A stretch of DNA of 64,000 bases from contig OW804096.1 in assembly GCA_942159475.1 (NCBI GenBank), positions 138,693,972 to 138,757,971 of the forward strand, given 5' to 3'. The translations under genes and the position numbers were made by a program. Below are positions 32,872 to 43,489 of the stretch, piece after piece. The notes beneath the pieces are model-generated. The model was not told the origin of the DNA and did no database searches. It saw nothing but the letters and a program-made list of their open reading frames with translations. How positions within the stretch are numbered: position 1 is the first letter of the stretch; each line of letters begins with the position of its first letter. This DNA comes from Sthenelais limicola. Lineage: Eukaryota; Annelida; Polychaeta; Phyllodocida; Sigalionidae.

Positions 32872-35613
32872 CTAAGAAGGATTAATAACCACAGTCTCGC
32901 TTTCATCCACTTCCATGGACGGAGCGAAAGCACTCCTGACCAAGGCAGCAGCAGCGGAACCCATTCTCCTGACAGGAGAACTGAAAAATACTCCTCCTAC
33001 CGGAATTACTGAGGTAAATCCCGGCGGGGCCACTTGACCAAGGTTCCCAAGATTCCCAGGCACATCAACCGATTGCGTATCATCGGGCAAAGGCGCAAAC
33101 AAGGGGTCCGGTCGGAAACCTGGTGGAGACCGAATCACCTTTGACCCAGATTCAGGAACCGGGGTTTTCCCCACCGCACTACTACGACCAACTGACATAG
33201 AACTCGTGTCCCTAGGGTTTCCCCTAGTCTCAACCGAAGTCGGAGTCAGTACAGCAGGCTGACCCGCCGTAGTGGCAGGGTTCTCCCCTACATTTCCTAC
33301 TCCAACATTTCCTATCCGATTCCTATCCACTGCCGTCTGGTAAGAAGGCAATGGGGTAAATCCCTGCAAACCAAAATGTGGTACTCCATAACCTGACATA
33401 GGCGTCATCATACTCAAATCCGGATTAACCATCGGCCAAGCAGCATGCACAGGTGAAACATACCTGGACGGACCCGGAGGCGGAGGTGTAGAGCTTACAA
33501 AAGACTGCTTGGACGATTGCTTAGACAAGGCAGCCGAATGTTCCTGAAACAAGTCTGCCATAATACCCCTTAGATCACTTTTAGTGACAATCTCATCCTT
33601 AGACGTAACCGATTGCTCCTTCTCAGTCTTTTTCCTTTTCTCAGGAGGCCCTTCCCCTCGTTCATAGCGGGAAAGTTTACACTGCAACTCCATAATAGTT
33701 TCCCTCGACCGTCTATCTTCCTCCTTATAATAAGTCAGTTGTCTCTCCAAATCCTCCACCTTCGAACGTAGCTCAGGAATCTCCCGGGCAGCAGCCCTAA
33801 CTTCAGCCAAATCAGCTAGAGGCCCTAAACAGACACTCACTGACTGCCGAATATTCACCAAAGATTGCTCTACAACCATAGAAATACTTTCTGCACCATC
33901 ATCCAAAGCCTGAGCAACCGCCTCAGCCGAACGAGTCATTGTAGCCTCGTTAGCTAAATAAGGCAGTGTAGTAGCATCTAGAGATGCATTTCCCACCCTA
34001 TACTCAGTTCCACCATCCAAAGTACTAGCTGAACCAGCCTCATCCGTACCTGCTTCCAATGAAGCTCTAGTTACTGTGGCTGAAACAGTTCTTTTTGGTT
34101 TACCTCCAGTTCCAGCATAATTATCCACATTCATATTCTCCTCAGTCACTTCAGCCGGCTCCAAGGCCGGTGGCTTACCCCAGGCACTTGTCTTCGGCGC
34201 AGGAGCGGGTACAAACTTAGTCGACTCTACCAACGCCCTTTCTTCAGCTCTAGCTCTATTCAATCCAATCGTTTCAATCCTGTCGACATCAAACTTCCCC
34301 ATTTTAGAGAATTTGACACATCCAAAATTGGGAACCTCCTTCTTAATAACCCTGTATTCACATGCCAAGTCCAGAGCATCCTTCCTGATATCTCTATGAC
34401 ATTTCATCATATGGCGCACCAAATCAGACCTCCTATCCAGCTTAACCAGACATGAAATAGCATGTGGGCACATATACACATGAGCAGCTGGACAATGTTC
34501 CTCGCACAGATGGCGAAAAAATCTCTCCCGAGTCCTGAAGACCCTAATTCCTCTCGGGTTTATACAATCCTCCTGAACCCTGCAATAAGTAAAAGGGCAC
34601 CTATAGCCAGGTTTCCATAATAACATCACTCCTTCCAATTTTGGTCTGACCAAGTCAATAATCGACTCATAACCAGGTTGTTGTCGACCAGTTCTCTCCC
34701 TCAAATACTTAAATTCAGCCTCATACTTGGGCATAATCGGAGGACTCACCCAATCTTCTCCTAACACCTCATCTTCATCATCCGACTCAGGTGCGATTTT
34801 CACCTTGTCAGACTTACTCGGCCGAATACCACACATATTAGTGGCACTCAGCTCTATAGCAGCGACCTGATCTTTCTTCCACCATCTTGCTTGATGGCGA
34901 ATTGGGAGCATAGGATCATCTTTTGGCTTTTTCCTATCTCTCCACATACTAATTGTATGGGCCCGGCGCACGTCAGCCACCGTATTCAAACCTGACAGTC
35001 CCTTCCTGTCATCAGAACTTGAAGCACTATCGGAGCGATTACCCGAAGTATTATTTGTGGCCCGCTTCGTTTGCCTACCCCTCCTACGTGATGAAGGCTT
35101 CACAAAATCGCTATCACCCTCATCCGATGCCTCAGTACCGTCAGCTGACTTGCTTGCAGCTTTCCTTGACCTCGTAGAACGACTACTATCCCTAGACCCA
35201 GTAGCGCCCTTACTAGCAGAGGGTTTAACCTCCTTCATCTCTCCCTTGTTTTGATCATCCGTCTGAGTCGGCTGGGTCGGCTGACCCGGCTTATCCTCAG
35301 CAGTCAACTCATCCAACCTCTGCTTCTCCTGAAGCCGAGTTTCCTTTTTCTGAACACCTTTCTTCGAACCTCCGACAGACTTTTTAGTTTTAACAGCATT
35401 AGAAGCCATTATCTCCATAACCACCTTTTCTTCCTCCAAGTCATCCTCAACTTGAGCAGCCCATTTAGCCGCTGCGGGATTAACCTTAAGCCCGGGTACG
35501 CCTTCCCCAGACTCAGTTTCTCTACCCTCTTTGTTGACTGACCCAGTGGCAGCCATCTTATCCTCCTTCTCCACCGTCACCTCCATGGGTGTATCACCCT
35601 CCACTCCGGACAT
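32872..35613 (-). CDS. Gypsy-2 third ORF: C2H2-finger and coiled-coil protein
   Basis: 913 codons from ATG 35613, intact. Residues about 1-240 are charged and Lys/Arg/Ser-rich (SSRRRGRQTKRATNNTSGNR, a likely nuclear localisation signal). About 350-430 holds two C2H2-like fingers: CPFTYC with HLCEEH, and CPHAISC with HMMKCH. About 590-670 is a coiled coil (ELRSKVEDLERQLTYYKEED). The rest is Pro/Gly/Val-rich and low complexity. There is no signal peptide or membrane helix, so it is not an envelope despite its env-like position. The decayed homologue in gypsy-1 keeps the same order. I do not recognise a named family; a nucleic-acid-binding accessory role is inference. Confidence 0.75.
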   Translation of the reverse strand: MSGVEGDTPMEVTVEKEDKMAATGSVNKEGRETESGEGVPGLKVNPAAAKWAAQVEDDLEEEKVVMEIMASNAVKTKKSVGGSKKGVQKKETRLQEKQRLDELTAEDKPGQPTQPTQTDDQNKGEMKEVKPSASKGATGSRDSSRSTRSRKAASKSADGTEASDEGDSDFVKPSSRRRGRQTKRATNNTSGNRSDSASSSDDRKGLSGLNTVADVRRAHTISMWRDRKKPKDDPMLPIRHQARWWKKDQVAAIELSATNMCGIRPSKSDKVKIAPESDDEDEVLGEDWVSPPIMPKYEAEFKYLRERTGRQQPGYESIIDLVRPKLEGVMLLWKPGYRCPFTYCRVQEDCINPRGIRVFRTRERFFRHLCEEHCPAAHVYMCPHAISCLVKLDRRSDLVRHMMKCHRDIRKDALDLACEYRVIKKEVPNFGCVKFSKMGKFDVDRIETIGLNRARAEERALVESTKFVPAPAPKTSAWGKPPALEPAEVTEENMNVDNYAGTGGKPKRTVSATVTRASLEAGTDEAGSASTLDGGTEYRVGNASLDATTLPYLANEATMTRSAEAVAQALDDGAESISMVVEQSLVNIRQSVSVCLGPLADLAEVRAAAREIPELRSKVEDLERQLTYYKEEDRRSRETIMELQCKLSRYERGEGPPEKRKKTEKEQSVTSKDEIVTKSDLRGIMADLFQEHSAALSKQSSKQSFVSSTPPPPGPSRYVSPVHAAWPMVNPDLSMMTPMSGYGVPHFGLQGFTPLPSYQTAVDRNRIGNVGVGNVGENPATTAGQPAVLTPTSVETRGNPRDTSSMSVGRSSAVGKTPVPESGSKVIRSPPGFRPDPLFAPLPDDTQSVDVPGNLGNLGQVAPPGFTSVIPVGGVFFSSPVRRMGSAAAALVRSAFAPSMEVDESETVVINPS

Positions 35614-36301
35614 AGCACAACTTCAACCGCTATTGAAAGTTAGCTGTCTCTCTCTTCAACCGTATCCCAAGCCAATCAACAAGTCAAATGGTTCTCTTTT
35701 AGTCAACTTTCATCAACTTACAAGGCCACACAAACTCAGAGCAAGGAGGGACACGTCCGCCGTGTTCACTCCTAGAGCACTTACTGCAGTATCACGCTCT
35801 CCCCGAATCTCGTGACCCCGTTGCTACTACGGCCTCAGCCAATCACAGACCACCACTCCAACTAAAAATAGACACAGATACCTGTTGACGAGCCCTTCAC
35901 GGCTGAAAACCTCTGACCCAGTTTCACAGCAGTAAGGCACGGATCGCCACACCCCCTACACTGTACAACTGAATCAACTGACTCCGATAATAGCCAATGC
36001 AATAATTCTAGTATCCAGTTTAACAAATGAAAATAAAACCAAGCAGCTTCTCCCTACTTTCCGTGGGGTGTATTAATAACTCAATCACCTATCCCAGTAG
36101 GTGTCAGGACAATGAGAGGCAACATGCCCTGCCAGTCAGTCAATTCCCAAAAGTATAACTTTCCACCACCTCCACGTATAGTCACCTCTACTCTTCAAAC
36201 CAATATTACACAGAATACCATGTATGTATAATATGATTCAACTTGTACTTCTCGTTGTGTGATTTTTAACATCTCCTACATAACTATTGCTCGAGAGAAC
36301 A
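35614..36301 (-). other. Spacer between gypsy-2 pol and third ORF
   Basis: About 690 bp with no ORF, unusually long for a gypsy element. On the minus strand it contains GATTGGCTGAGG (CCAAT-like) and T-rich runs, so it could hold an internal promoter or splice acceptor for the third ORF. Neither is proven. Confidence 0.4.
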
Positions 36302-39300
36302 TTACCCATATCCATACCTATCTGGAACCTGCCTAAGGCGTCTAGGCCTTCCTTCTAAGCAACCTGATGATAAATAATCATTCATGGTTTTGTCCAGGGG
36401 TAACGGGTCCTTTTCTTCCTCCACAACTGATTCATCTGAACTCTCAGCCTCCGCCGTCGGCTCCACACCCGAAGAACTCGCCTCTGGCCGGCCGGGCGGT
36501 TGACTGGCTACCGAGACAAGTTTCTTGGCCGGGCGGCCGCGCTTCTTCACATGAGTTACTATCGGCTCTGTCGGTAAAGGCTTAGGCGCATCCCTGCCAG
36601 GTATAATCTTACCAACCGGGGTAATTCTAAGCAAATCCTTCCCAACCCTTTGCTGTTTCTGATACTCTGGGGCCCTATGGAGATTTTCCAACTGAACAGG
36701 TTTACCATCAACATCAAAGGCAAGCTTTAGCAAGTCGCCATTCCATCTGAGAACTCCCTCAGTTGTTTTCAGTTCATATGTAGAACCATGCACACGCCTC
36801 ATGACTTCAAAAGGCCCATCCCATTTGGGACCATATTTCTTCTGAGCCAATGGAGTGGCATATCTCCAAACAATATCACCCTTTTGAAAGACTTTCGGAC
36901 GAGCACGTCGATCGAAGTAGCGTTTCTGATACACAGCCGAATGTCCCAGTTGCTCCCTTACAAATCGATGGCCCTTACATAACAGGGATCTAATCTCCTC
37001 AACAAACACAGTATGACAAGGAAAATCAACATCCCCCGTTATTGTACCATACATAATGTCAGCAGGAACAGTCAGTTCCGTACCGAACACTACCAAATTC
37101 GGCGTACACTGAGTACTCTTATGTACAGCTCCCCTATAGGCATGTGCAATACATGGCACCAATAAATCCCAATTGACATCATCATACTGAGTTAGACAGG
37201 ATAACTGTTCAACTAAGACCCTATTCCAACGTTCTACCTGGCCATTCGCCTGAGGCCTGTAGGGTAAGGTCATTAGCTTCTCAATATCTAGCAATCCCAG
37301 CAATTCTTTCAAGAACATCGATCTGAATTCAGGCGCTCCATCCGTCTGTAGCGAGACAGGAGGACCATACCTGAGGATCCATTCAGTGAATAGAGCCATA
37401 GCACAGGTAGCAGCTGTATGATCTGGCAATGGGTAAGCTTCGGCCCACTTAGAAAAATAATCAGTCACCACCATGACACAGACATTTCCTCGTGGTGTTC
37501 TCCTAAAGGGTCCGATGATATCTAATGCAATTCGGCTCCACCGCACTCCCTGAAGCTCTTTTCTCAAGGGAGCTATGCCCTTTCCACCCCGACTTTTACA
37601 AGAAGCACATATCTCACAGCCTCTAACCCAATCAGCGATATCATTCTTCATCCAAGGCCAGATGAATCTTTGCCTTGCGGCCTGATAAGTCTTGAACTCA
37701 CCGAAGTGTACTGCGAGCTTATTCCCATGCAAAGTTCGAAACAACTCCCTGCGTAAAGACATGGGGATGGCCACGCGGGTATAAATCACACCATTATCAC
37801 TTTCCCATCTAACACATAACAAGTCATCTACAACTTGCAAATCATCTAATTTCCTTATGTAGTAACAGAATTCATCTCCTTCAGCCAGCAAAGCTTTCCC
37901 CTCCGGCTTAGGAGTAATCTCTAGAACCACATCCTTTACACGTCGGATAACCTCATCATCCTCTTGAGCTATCTTCAACCGATCACCCGCTAAGGAAGAG
38001 AAAATATGATATTCCATAGTCATGGTAGCTATCACCGCTTCATGTGCACCGCAGTCCGCACAATCTTCCCTTGGACATCTCTTAACAGGCAGCCGAGAAA
38101 GAGCATCAGCATTCACATGCCTACGTCCAGGCCGATGTAAAATCTGCGACTCAGTCAATCCATAATGTTGCAAAGTGGTCAACCACCGTGCCAACATTCC
38201 GGAAGGATCTTTAAAATTCATCAACCACCTCAAAGAAGCATGATCGGTCCGAAGAATAAAATCCGGCTGACCAATAATATAATGCTGGAACTTAGAAAGA
38301 TAAGTCAGTACAGCCAATAATTCTCTCTTCGTGGCACAGTAATTCCTCTGAGCCTTACTCAGACTATTACTAGCATAGCTTAGCACCACTTCTCTATCAT
38401 TCTGAATCTGAGATAGTACTCCAGACATTCCAAAGCCACTAGCATCAGTATCCAGAATTATCTGTCCCTTCGGTTGGGGATATCCCAACAATGGTGCCGA
38501 AGTTAGCAGGTGCTTCAGATCTGAAAAAGCCTGCATACATCGTGAATCAAACGAGACTGAACGGTTTTTCTGCTCCAACCCCACCACCAATGCTTGAATG
38601 GGTGCTGCAATTTTAGCAAAGTCAGGCATGAAATCCCTATAATATGAAGCGAAACCCAAGAATTGGCGTACCTGCTTCACGGTAGTCGGTACAGGCCAAT
38701 TATGCACTTTTTCAATCTTATTCGGATCCGCTCGGATGCCATTCTGAGAAACTATCCGACCCAAATAGCGGACACTAAGCTTGAAGAACTCACACTTCTT
38801 TGGTTTAAGTTTCAACCCATATGTTATCAATCTCTTCAACACTTTCTCAGTATTTCCTAAAGCTTGTTCGAATGTAGATCCAAAAATGATCACATCGTCC
38901 AAATACACCAGACAGCACTTCCAACGCAATCCGGACAACATCTGTTCCATCATTCGTTCAAAGGTGGCCGGAGCATTACATAAGCCGAATGGCATCACCC
39001 GGAACTGGTAGAGGCCCATAGTCGAGACAAAAGCAGTTTTCTCCTTACTAACAGGATCCATTGCAATTTGCCAATACCCACTTTCCAGATCCAGGGTAAT
39101 AAACCATAAGTTCCCACCTAAAGCCTCAATGCTTTCATCAATCCTTGGCAATGGAAAAGAATCCTTCTTAGTCAAGGCATTCACAGGCCTGAAATCAATA
39201 CAAAAACGATCAGATCCATCACTCTTTTTCACGATAACCACAGCTGATCCCCAAGGGCTGTTACTCGGTTCAATCACCCCCTTCTCCAACATGTCACAAA

Positions 39301-40558
39301 TCTGCTTTTCAGCAGCCTCGCGGCGAGCCAAGGGCAATCGACGATACGTACATTTAACAGGAACCGCGTCACCTGTGTCTATAGTATGTTTAACCATATT
39401 AGTATGGCCCAGGACATCACCAGGTAATCTGAAACAATCTTTATACTCCTGCAGCAAGTTCAACAATCGAACCTGATCCTCCGCCCTGGTCAGATCCGAA
39501 CATCTTACAAGCTTCTTTAATGGACACTCATCTTCCGGAGGCACCATAATCTCCGGCTCCAATAATTCAATATCTACCATGGGTGAACTAGGTTCTTCCA
39601 TTTCCTGCACTCTCACTGATTGCAGATTGATCATAACGGGATTACCAGTAGGATTATGCACCGATAGCGTAGAACCATATCGGTCGCCAGCAACCAACAA
39701 ACTTCCCGCAAATGCATCTCCCCATTCCAACTCATCCGACTCAAAGAATAAATCCTCGTTCTCCGATACCAGGCCTATACCACTACATATAGTGGAGAAA
39801 GCATCAACAAGAATATTCTCCATGTTGTGTTTCACTATAGCCCCGCTTTGCAAAGTTCGGCACATGATAGAACGTTCACCGGCCTCAAGGGTGAATTTGC
39901 CAGACCAATCGGAATTACATTTGTGAACATATATAAAATCCATTCCTAGTATACCAGCCTCCCGACCTACTAATCCACCTACAACCAGACAATTGAGAAC
40001 ATACCAAGCATTTCCAATACCAAGGGCTAGTCGGGCACATCCATATGTAACCAAATTATGACCAGTTCCTGCAAAGCACATTACCTTACATGGCGTTAGC
40101 AACGGCCGAATAGACAATTCATCATACACAGCTTTCTTCACCAGTGTACACTGAGCGCCCCAATCAATCAAGAACTGACCAGTCAGATTAACAATAGTTA
40201 CATCCGCATACATTCTTTCTGCAACGAAAAGGCAATTCTCATTAGATACCTGAATCTCAAAATCCCAGAGGTCACATGTCATCACCCTACTCACTTGCCA
40301 AGCAGTTCCTTCCCATTCTACTTTCAACATCTGCATTGGTGAGCATGCATATTCAGGCCTTCCCATCTCCACCTTATGTACAAAACATGCAACATGCCCA
40401 GCTCGAGTCTGCAAATGCTCCTCGCCCCCAGATCTCTCAAATCCGTTCTCATGGGCGTCCCCGGGCAGATGAGAGTGCGAATACACATCCGACTCGGCTA
40501 GTTTAACCTCTGCAACTTGAGCGTATGCGACGTGTGCCACAGCCGTCTCGATCCCCAC
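36302..40558 (-). CDS. pol: Gypsy-2 pol polyprotein (protease, RT, RNase H, integrase)
   Basis: 1418 codons, uninterrupted. Domains in order: retropepsin-like protease with IDWGAQCTLV (about residue 132; usual D-T/S-G, here D-W-G); RT with CIDFRPVNALTKK, MPFGLCNAPATFERMM and catalytic YLDDVIIF (about 552); RNase H with LDTDASGFGMSG (about 700); integrase HHCC zinc region (HFGEFKTYQAARQRFIW to CEICASCK, about 950) and DDE core (LDIIGPF, QTDGAPEF about 1073, PYRPQANGQVERWN); then a GPY/F-like module (KYGPKWDGPFEVMRRVHG). It makes cDNA and inserts it. The frame is -1 relative to gag and open upstream of 40558, where the first codon is GTG rather than ATG. Confidence 0.95.
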   Translation of the reverse strand: MGIETAVAHVAYAQVAEVKLAESDVYSHSHLPGDAHENGFERSGGEEHLQTRAGHVACFVHKVEMGRPEYACSPMQMLKVEWEGTAWQVSRVMTCDLWDFEIQVSNENCLFVAERMYADVTIVNLTGQFLIDWGAQCTLVKKAVYDELSIRPLLTPCKVMCFAGTGHNLVTYGCARLALGIGNAWYVLNCLVVGGLVGREAGILGMDFIYVHKCNSDWSGKFTLEAGERSIMCRTLQSGAIVKHNMENILVDAFSTICSGIGLVSENEDLFFESDELEWGDAFAGSLLVAGDRYGSTLSVHNPTGNPVMINLQSVRVQEMEEPSSPMVDIELLEPEIMVPPEDECPLKKLVRCSDLTRAEDQVRLLNLLQEYKDCFRLPGDVLGHTNMVKHTIDTGDAVPVKCTYRRLPLARREAAEKQICDMLEKGVIEPSNSPWGSAVVIVKKSDGSDRFCIDFRPVNALTKKDSFPLPRIDESIEALGGNLWFITLDLESGYWQIAMDPVSKEKTAFVSTMGLYQFRVMPFGLCNAPATFERMMEQMLSGLRWKCCLVYLDDVIIFGSTFEQALGNTEKVLKRLITYGLKLKPKKCEFFKLSVRYLGRIVSQNGIRADPNKIEKVHNWPVPTTVKQVRQFLGFASYYRDFMPDFAKIAAPIQALVVGLEQKNRSVSFDSRCMQAFSDLKHLLTSAPLLGYPQPKGQIILDTDASGFGMSGVLSQIQNDREVVLSYASNSLSKAQRNYCATKRELLAVLTYLSKFQHYIIGQPDFILRTDHASLRWLMNFKDPSGMLARWLTTLQHYGLTESQILHRPGRRHVNADALSRLPVKRCPREDCADCGAHEAVIATMTMEYHIFSSLAGDRLKIAQEDDEVIRRVKDVVLEITPKPEGKALLAEGDEFCYYIRKLDDLQVVDDLLCVRWESDNGVIYTRVAIPMSLRRELFRTLHGNKLAVHFGEFKTYQAARQRFIWPWMKNDIADWVRGCEICASCKSRGGKGIAPLRKELQGVRWSRIALDIIGPFRRTPRGNVCVMVVTDYFSKWAEAYPLPDHTAATCAMALFTEWILRYGPPVSLQTDGAPEFRSMFLKELLGLLDIEKLMTLPYRPQANGQVERWNRVLVEQLSCLTQYDDVNWDLLVPCIAHAYRGAVHKSTQCTPNLVVFGTELTVPADIMYGTITGDVDFPCHTVFVEEIRSLLCKGHRFVREQLGHSAVYQKRYFDRRARPKVFQKGDIVWRYATPLAQKKYGPKWDGPFEVMRRVHGSTYELKTTEGVLRWNGDLLKLAFDVDGKPVQLENLHRAPEYQKQQRVGKDLLRITPVGKIIPGRDAPKPLPTEPIVTHVKKRGRPAKKLVSVASQPPGRPEASSSGVEPTAEAESSDESVVEEEKDPLPLDKTMNDYLSSGCLEGRPRRLRQVPDRYGYG

Positions 40559-40566
40559 CTCGTCGC

Positions 40567-42681
40567 TTATGAGGATCCGACCTGATTTGACAACTGGTGT
40601 AATTCGCTTCTAGTAGCTGCCGATTTAGCCAGGAGGTCATCCAGTATCGCTATATGCTTCTTCCTCTTCTCACAATCAGCAAACCGATGTCCTTCCAAAC
40701 CACAATGGAAACAGCTGCCAGGTCCTCTCCCCGGTCTTCTCTGATAGCCCCGGTCGGGAGGACGACTGTTTCCAGCCGGCTTTTGCTCCACTGGCTTCGG
40801 TACATCATTAGCTGGCGATCTGGCCTTCCAAACCCTAAAGGCATCAAACTCAGCTGTCAATTCAGCTTCCAATCCCGTCCCATTGGATGAACTAGCCATT
40901 GCAGTGGATCCTTCCACCCTGTTCTCCGGTGCCAACGACAGGTTCGATACCTGTGAAGTTAACTGGGTATCTGAATCACACACCACATCCCTATACCGAG
41001 TTGCTGCACTGGAAGCCTCGACTATATTAGCCGGCTCCTGCAACCCCACATATTCAGCCATCTTCCTATCAAGCAAGCCATCCGTGAAAACTTTCACCGC
41101 CATATCATGTAGAGTGTCGTCCCACTGGCCATAAGCATGCAAAGCCCTCAAGCTGATAGTGGAACAGAAATTCGAAGGACTCTGACCAAAACTCTGCTTA
41201 GATTTGAAGAACTCCCTCTTCCTGGTTCGATCAGATTTCTCAGCCTGATAGTCATACTCCATCATCTGCAACAATTCGTCCATTGTAAACTCCTCCGGCT
41301 CCAACAACAATGCCTGAGGCACATGCTTACCCACAGCCGACAAAAGCTGTATTTTATAAGTATCATCATCCCAGTTCATCGTGCGAGCCACCATAGCAGT
41401 GCGTCTCTGATAGTCCCTCCAGTCCTCTTTTCCATCCCATATAGGGAAAAGCAAAGGCTTTGGTGGTCTCATAGGTTTGCCCGGATTAAGACGAGGCCTA
41501 CCATACGTCCCCTCCCTCTGCTCAGGTACATGACCAGCCGCCGGGTCAACAGAGCGTCTTATTATCTTCTTACCGCCTGTCATAACTGACTTACCCGGCA
41601 AGCCAGGTGGAGTATACCCCTTTATACCACTAACCGCTTCCAACAAACTTCGCCTTTCCTTCCTTTTTTCCATACCTCCCACTGCTGATGCTGCAGCAGG
41701 AGCGCGGTTCTCCATTTGGGAGGAACAAAAATCAGCATAGTCTGCTTGATAATCATTCCCCCCTTTTTCTTTCCTTTGAGGGAAGTCGGGTAAATCATTC
41801 ATTAACCTTTGATAGGATTCATTTGAACAACCAGCCGGTTTAGGGTACATAGGAGTACTAATGGTAGCCCCATCTATCAATTCTTCAACTACTTCATTCA
41901 TCCGAACACGCCTACTAGGAGGATGTCTATCCATTTCTGCACTGCCCAAATTATCCAACTCTCTCTGCAACCTTTCCTTCGCCCGCTTCTCCACCTGACA
42001 TTGAGCCCCTAGCTTAGTCAGCTTATTGTTCTGGTCGGTTAGTATTTCACGTAACCTAGTATCTTCCTCCTTGGCTAACTCCAGCGCTTTTTGCGTGCGT
42101 GCAGCATGCTCCAAGGCGAATTAACCATGAGTAGCTGACTCAATCACAGTCTCATTCATCTGATCCATAGAATTTAGCTGAGCACAAATCAAAGCATCCA
42201 TCCGATTGTAACTCATACGTCTATTCCTCATCCTATCTTGAGTCCACTCTGACTGCAACTCGACCACAGGCGATGTAAAGTCAGGTTGAGCGAACGGTGT
42301 CTGCGGTGCAGTTCTAATACCATGAGAGTTATTATCCGAATCTGAATTAAATCCAATATTCGGTAACTGTACATTCCCTCCAACCAAATCTCCATTTCTC
42401 TGGTTCAAACCAGTCCCTACCTTAGCAGGTCTCCTAGTTGTTACCTTCTTCCTGGCAGCTGTATTATGAATGGTATGCCACTCATTATCTGAATCTGAGC
42501 TTGCTTCAATAGCTGCTCGTACCCGCACTGTCGGTTCTAAATGAACTGGCTCCAGTGCTTCTTGACCCGTAAAATCGTCCGACAAATCCAAGAGAGTATA
42601 ACTTACGTTAACCTCTGGTCTCTTTCTATCATTCTGAGCACCCGGATTAGTAATCCGAGTCCTATCTCCCATGGTCTCCAT
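40567..42681 (-). pseudogene. Gypsy-2 gag with one in-frame stop
   Basis: A single frame from ATG 42681 to the stop at 40567 is interrupted only by TAA at 42123-42121. The first part is Asp/Ser-rich. After the stop comes a coiled coil (RTQKALELAKEEDTRLREIL) and a capsid-like helical region (FPIWDGKEDWRDYQRRTAMV; FFKSKQSFGQSP). A CCHC zinc knuckle (CFHCGLEGHRFADC) near the C-terminus identifies the nucleocapsid. Gag packages the element RNA into cytoplasmic particles. The stop is compatible with CAA to TAA decay. Pol starts just downstream in the -1 frame, so frameshifting or reinitiation is likely. Confidence 0.82.
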
Positions 42682-42747
42682 TGGAAATCCCTGTTAGGGG
42701 CTACCGAAATGGGACCATGCAGATCTTACTCAACAACCGGGCCAAAA

Positions 42748-42770
42748 ACCAACTGGTCACGGCACCAAAT
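42748..42770 (-). promoter_or_regulatory. Putative primer-binding site of gypsy-2
   Basis: Directly after the 5' LTR the minus strand reads ATTTGGTGCCGTGACCAGTT. TGGTGCCGTGACC would pair with a tRNA 3' end ...GGCACCA. The tRNA was not identified. Confidence 0.5.
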
Positions 42771-43172
42771 TGTAATGTCCGATGAAAGCTTAAGCGACTA
42801 CGAACTATTTCAATCAAACAACACAAACACAGGAACTGTCGGTCCTTGCCAGCTGCTGAGTTTATTGCCCCACAAGCTCAGGGATGACCATGTATTCTCG
42901 GATACATTCGCCAACCTCTAGTCGGCTGACTCAATGGAAACTCATGATAATAATACAATAAGGCAAATGGTAGTCAAATACACAAACACAGGACACACTG
43001 TCATATAGAATGAAAATAATAAAAATGCACACCAACACACACAAGCGACACCTATTGATAAGTACACAAAGTAGTAAGCACATTCGGTTCTCACACAAAA
43101 CCGTCCGAGTGGATCCGGCCCACTCGGCTAACTGAACCGACTTCATTCAGATCATTCGGATCAAGTACTACA
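42771..43172 (-). repeat. 5' LTR of gypsy-2 (402 bp)
   Basis: Read on the minus strand it starts TGTAGTACTTGATCCG and ends GGACATTACA. It is almost identical to 31607-32008. CAATAAAC lies about 70 bases from its 3' end and may serve in polyadenylation. Confidence 0.92.
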
Positions 43173-43489
43173 GTAGTAGCATATCTGACAGAAGGTAATA
43201 TATGATAAACTATAATCTAGTCTTCTCATATGTCCCCATATATAAGTTATTTCAGAAGTAAAATATTATTATAACAAGCATTACAACACTGTTAGTGTGA
43301 ACATCATTAGAAGTACATTTATCTTAACAGGTACTTTTGTCATCATCCAAATAAAAAAACATATTAAAGCAATAACTGATATCACAAAAATTACATTTAG
43401 CAACATGCAGGTATTCTATAACTGTAAATGATAATATCTTTACCATCAGGTTAACAAAGCTATATCTTAAAGCAATAACTCATACAGAC

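Larger units (their letters stand above)
31607..43172 (-). mobile_element. Near-intact Ty3/gypsy LTR retrotransposon with extra ORF (gypsy-2)
   Basis: An 11.57-kb minus-strand element: 5' LTR 43172-42771, putative primer-binding site, gag 42681-40567, pol 40558-36302, a third ORF 35613-32872, polypurine tract, 3' LTR 32008-31607. It sits in FREP intron 1. The flanking GTAG (or GTAGTAG) on both sides is the probable target duplication. The LTRs differ at only two positions that I can see over 402 bp, and pol and ORF3 are open, so insertion was recent. One in-frame stop in gag argues that this exact copy is defective unless suppressed. Confidence 0.9.

Noticed and set aside
32872..35613. Envelope gene by position
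   Set aside because: No signal peptide, membrane segment or glycoprotein features; it has zinc fingers and a coiled coil instead.
36367..40506. Plus-strand ORFs across gypsy-2 pol
   Set aside because: They are antisense to an intact pol frame.
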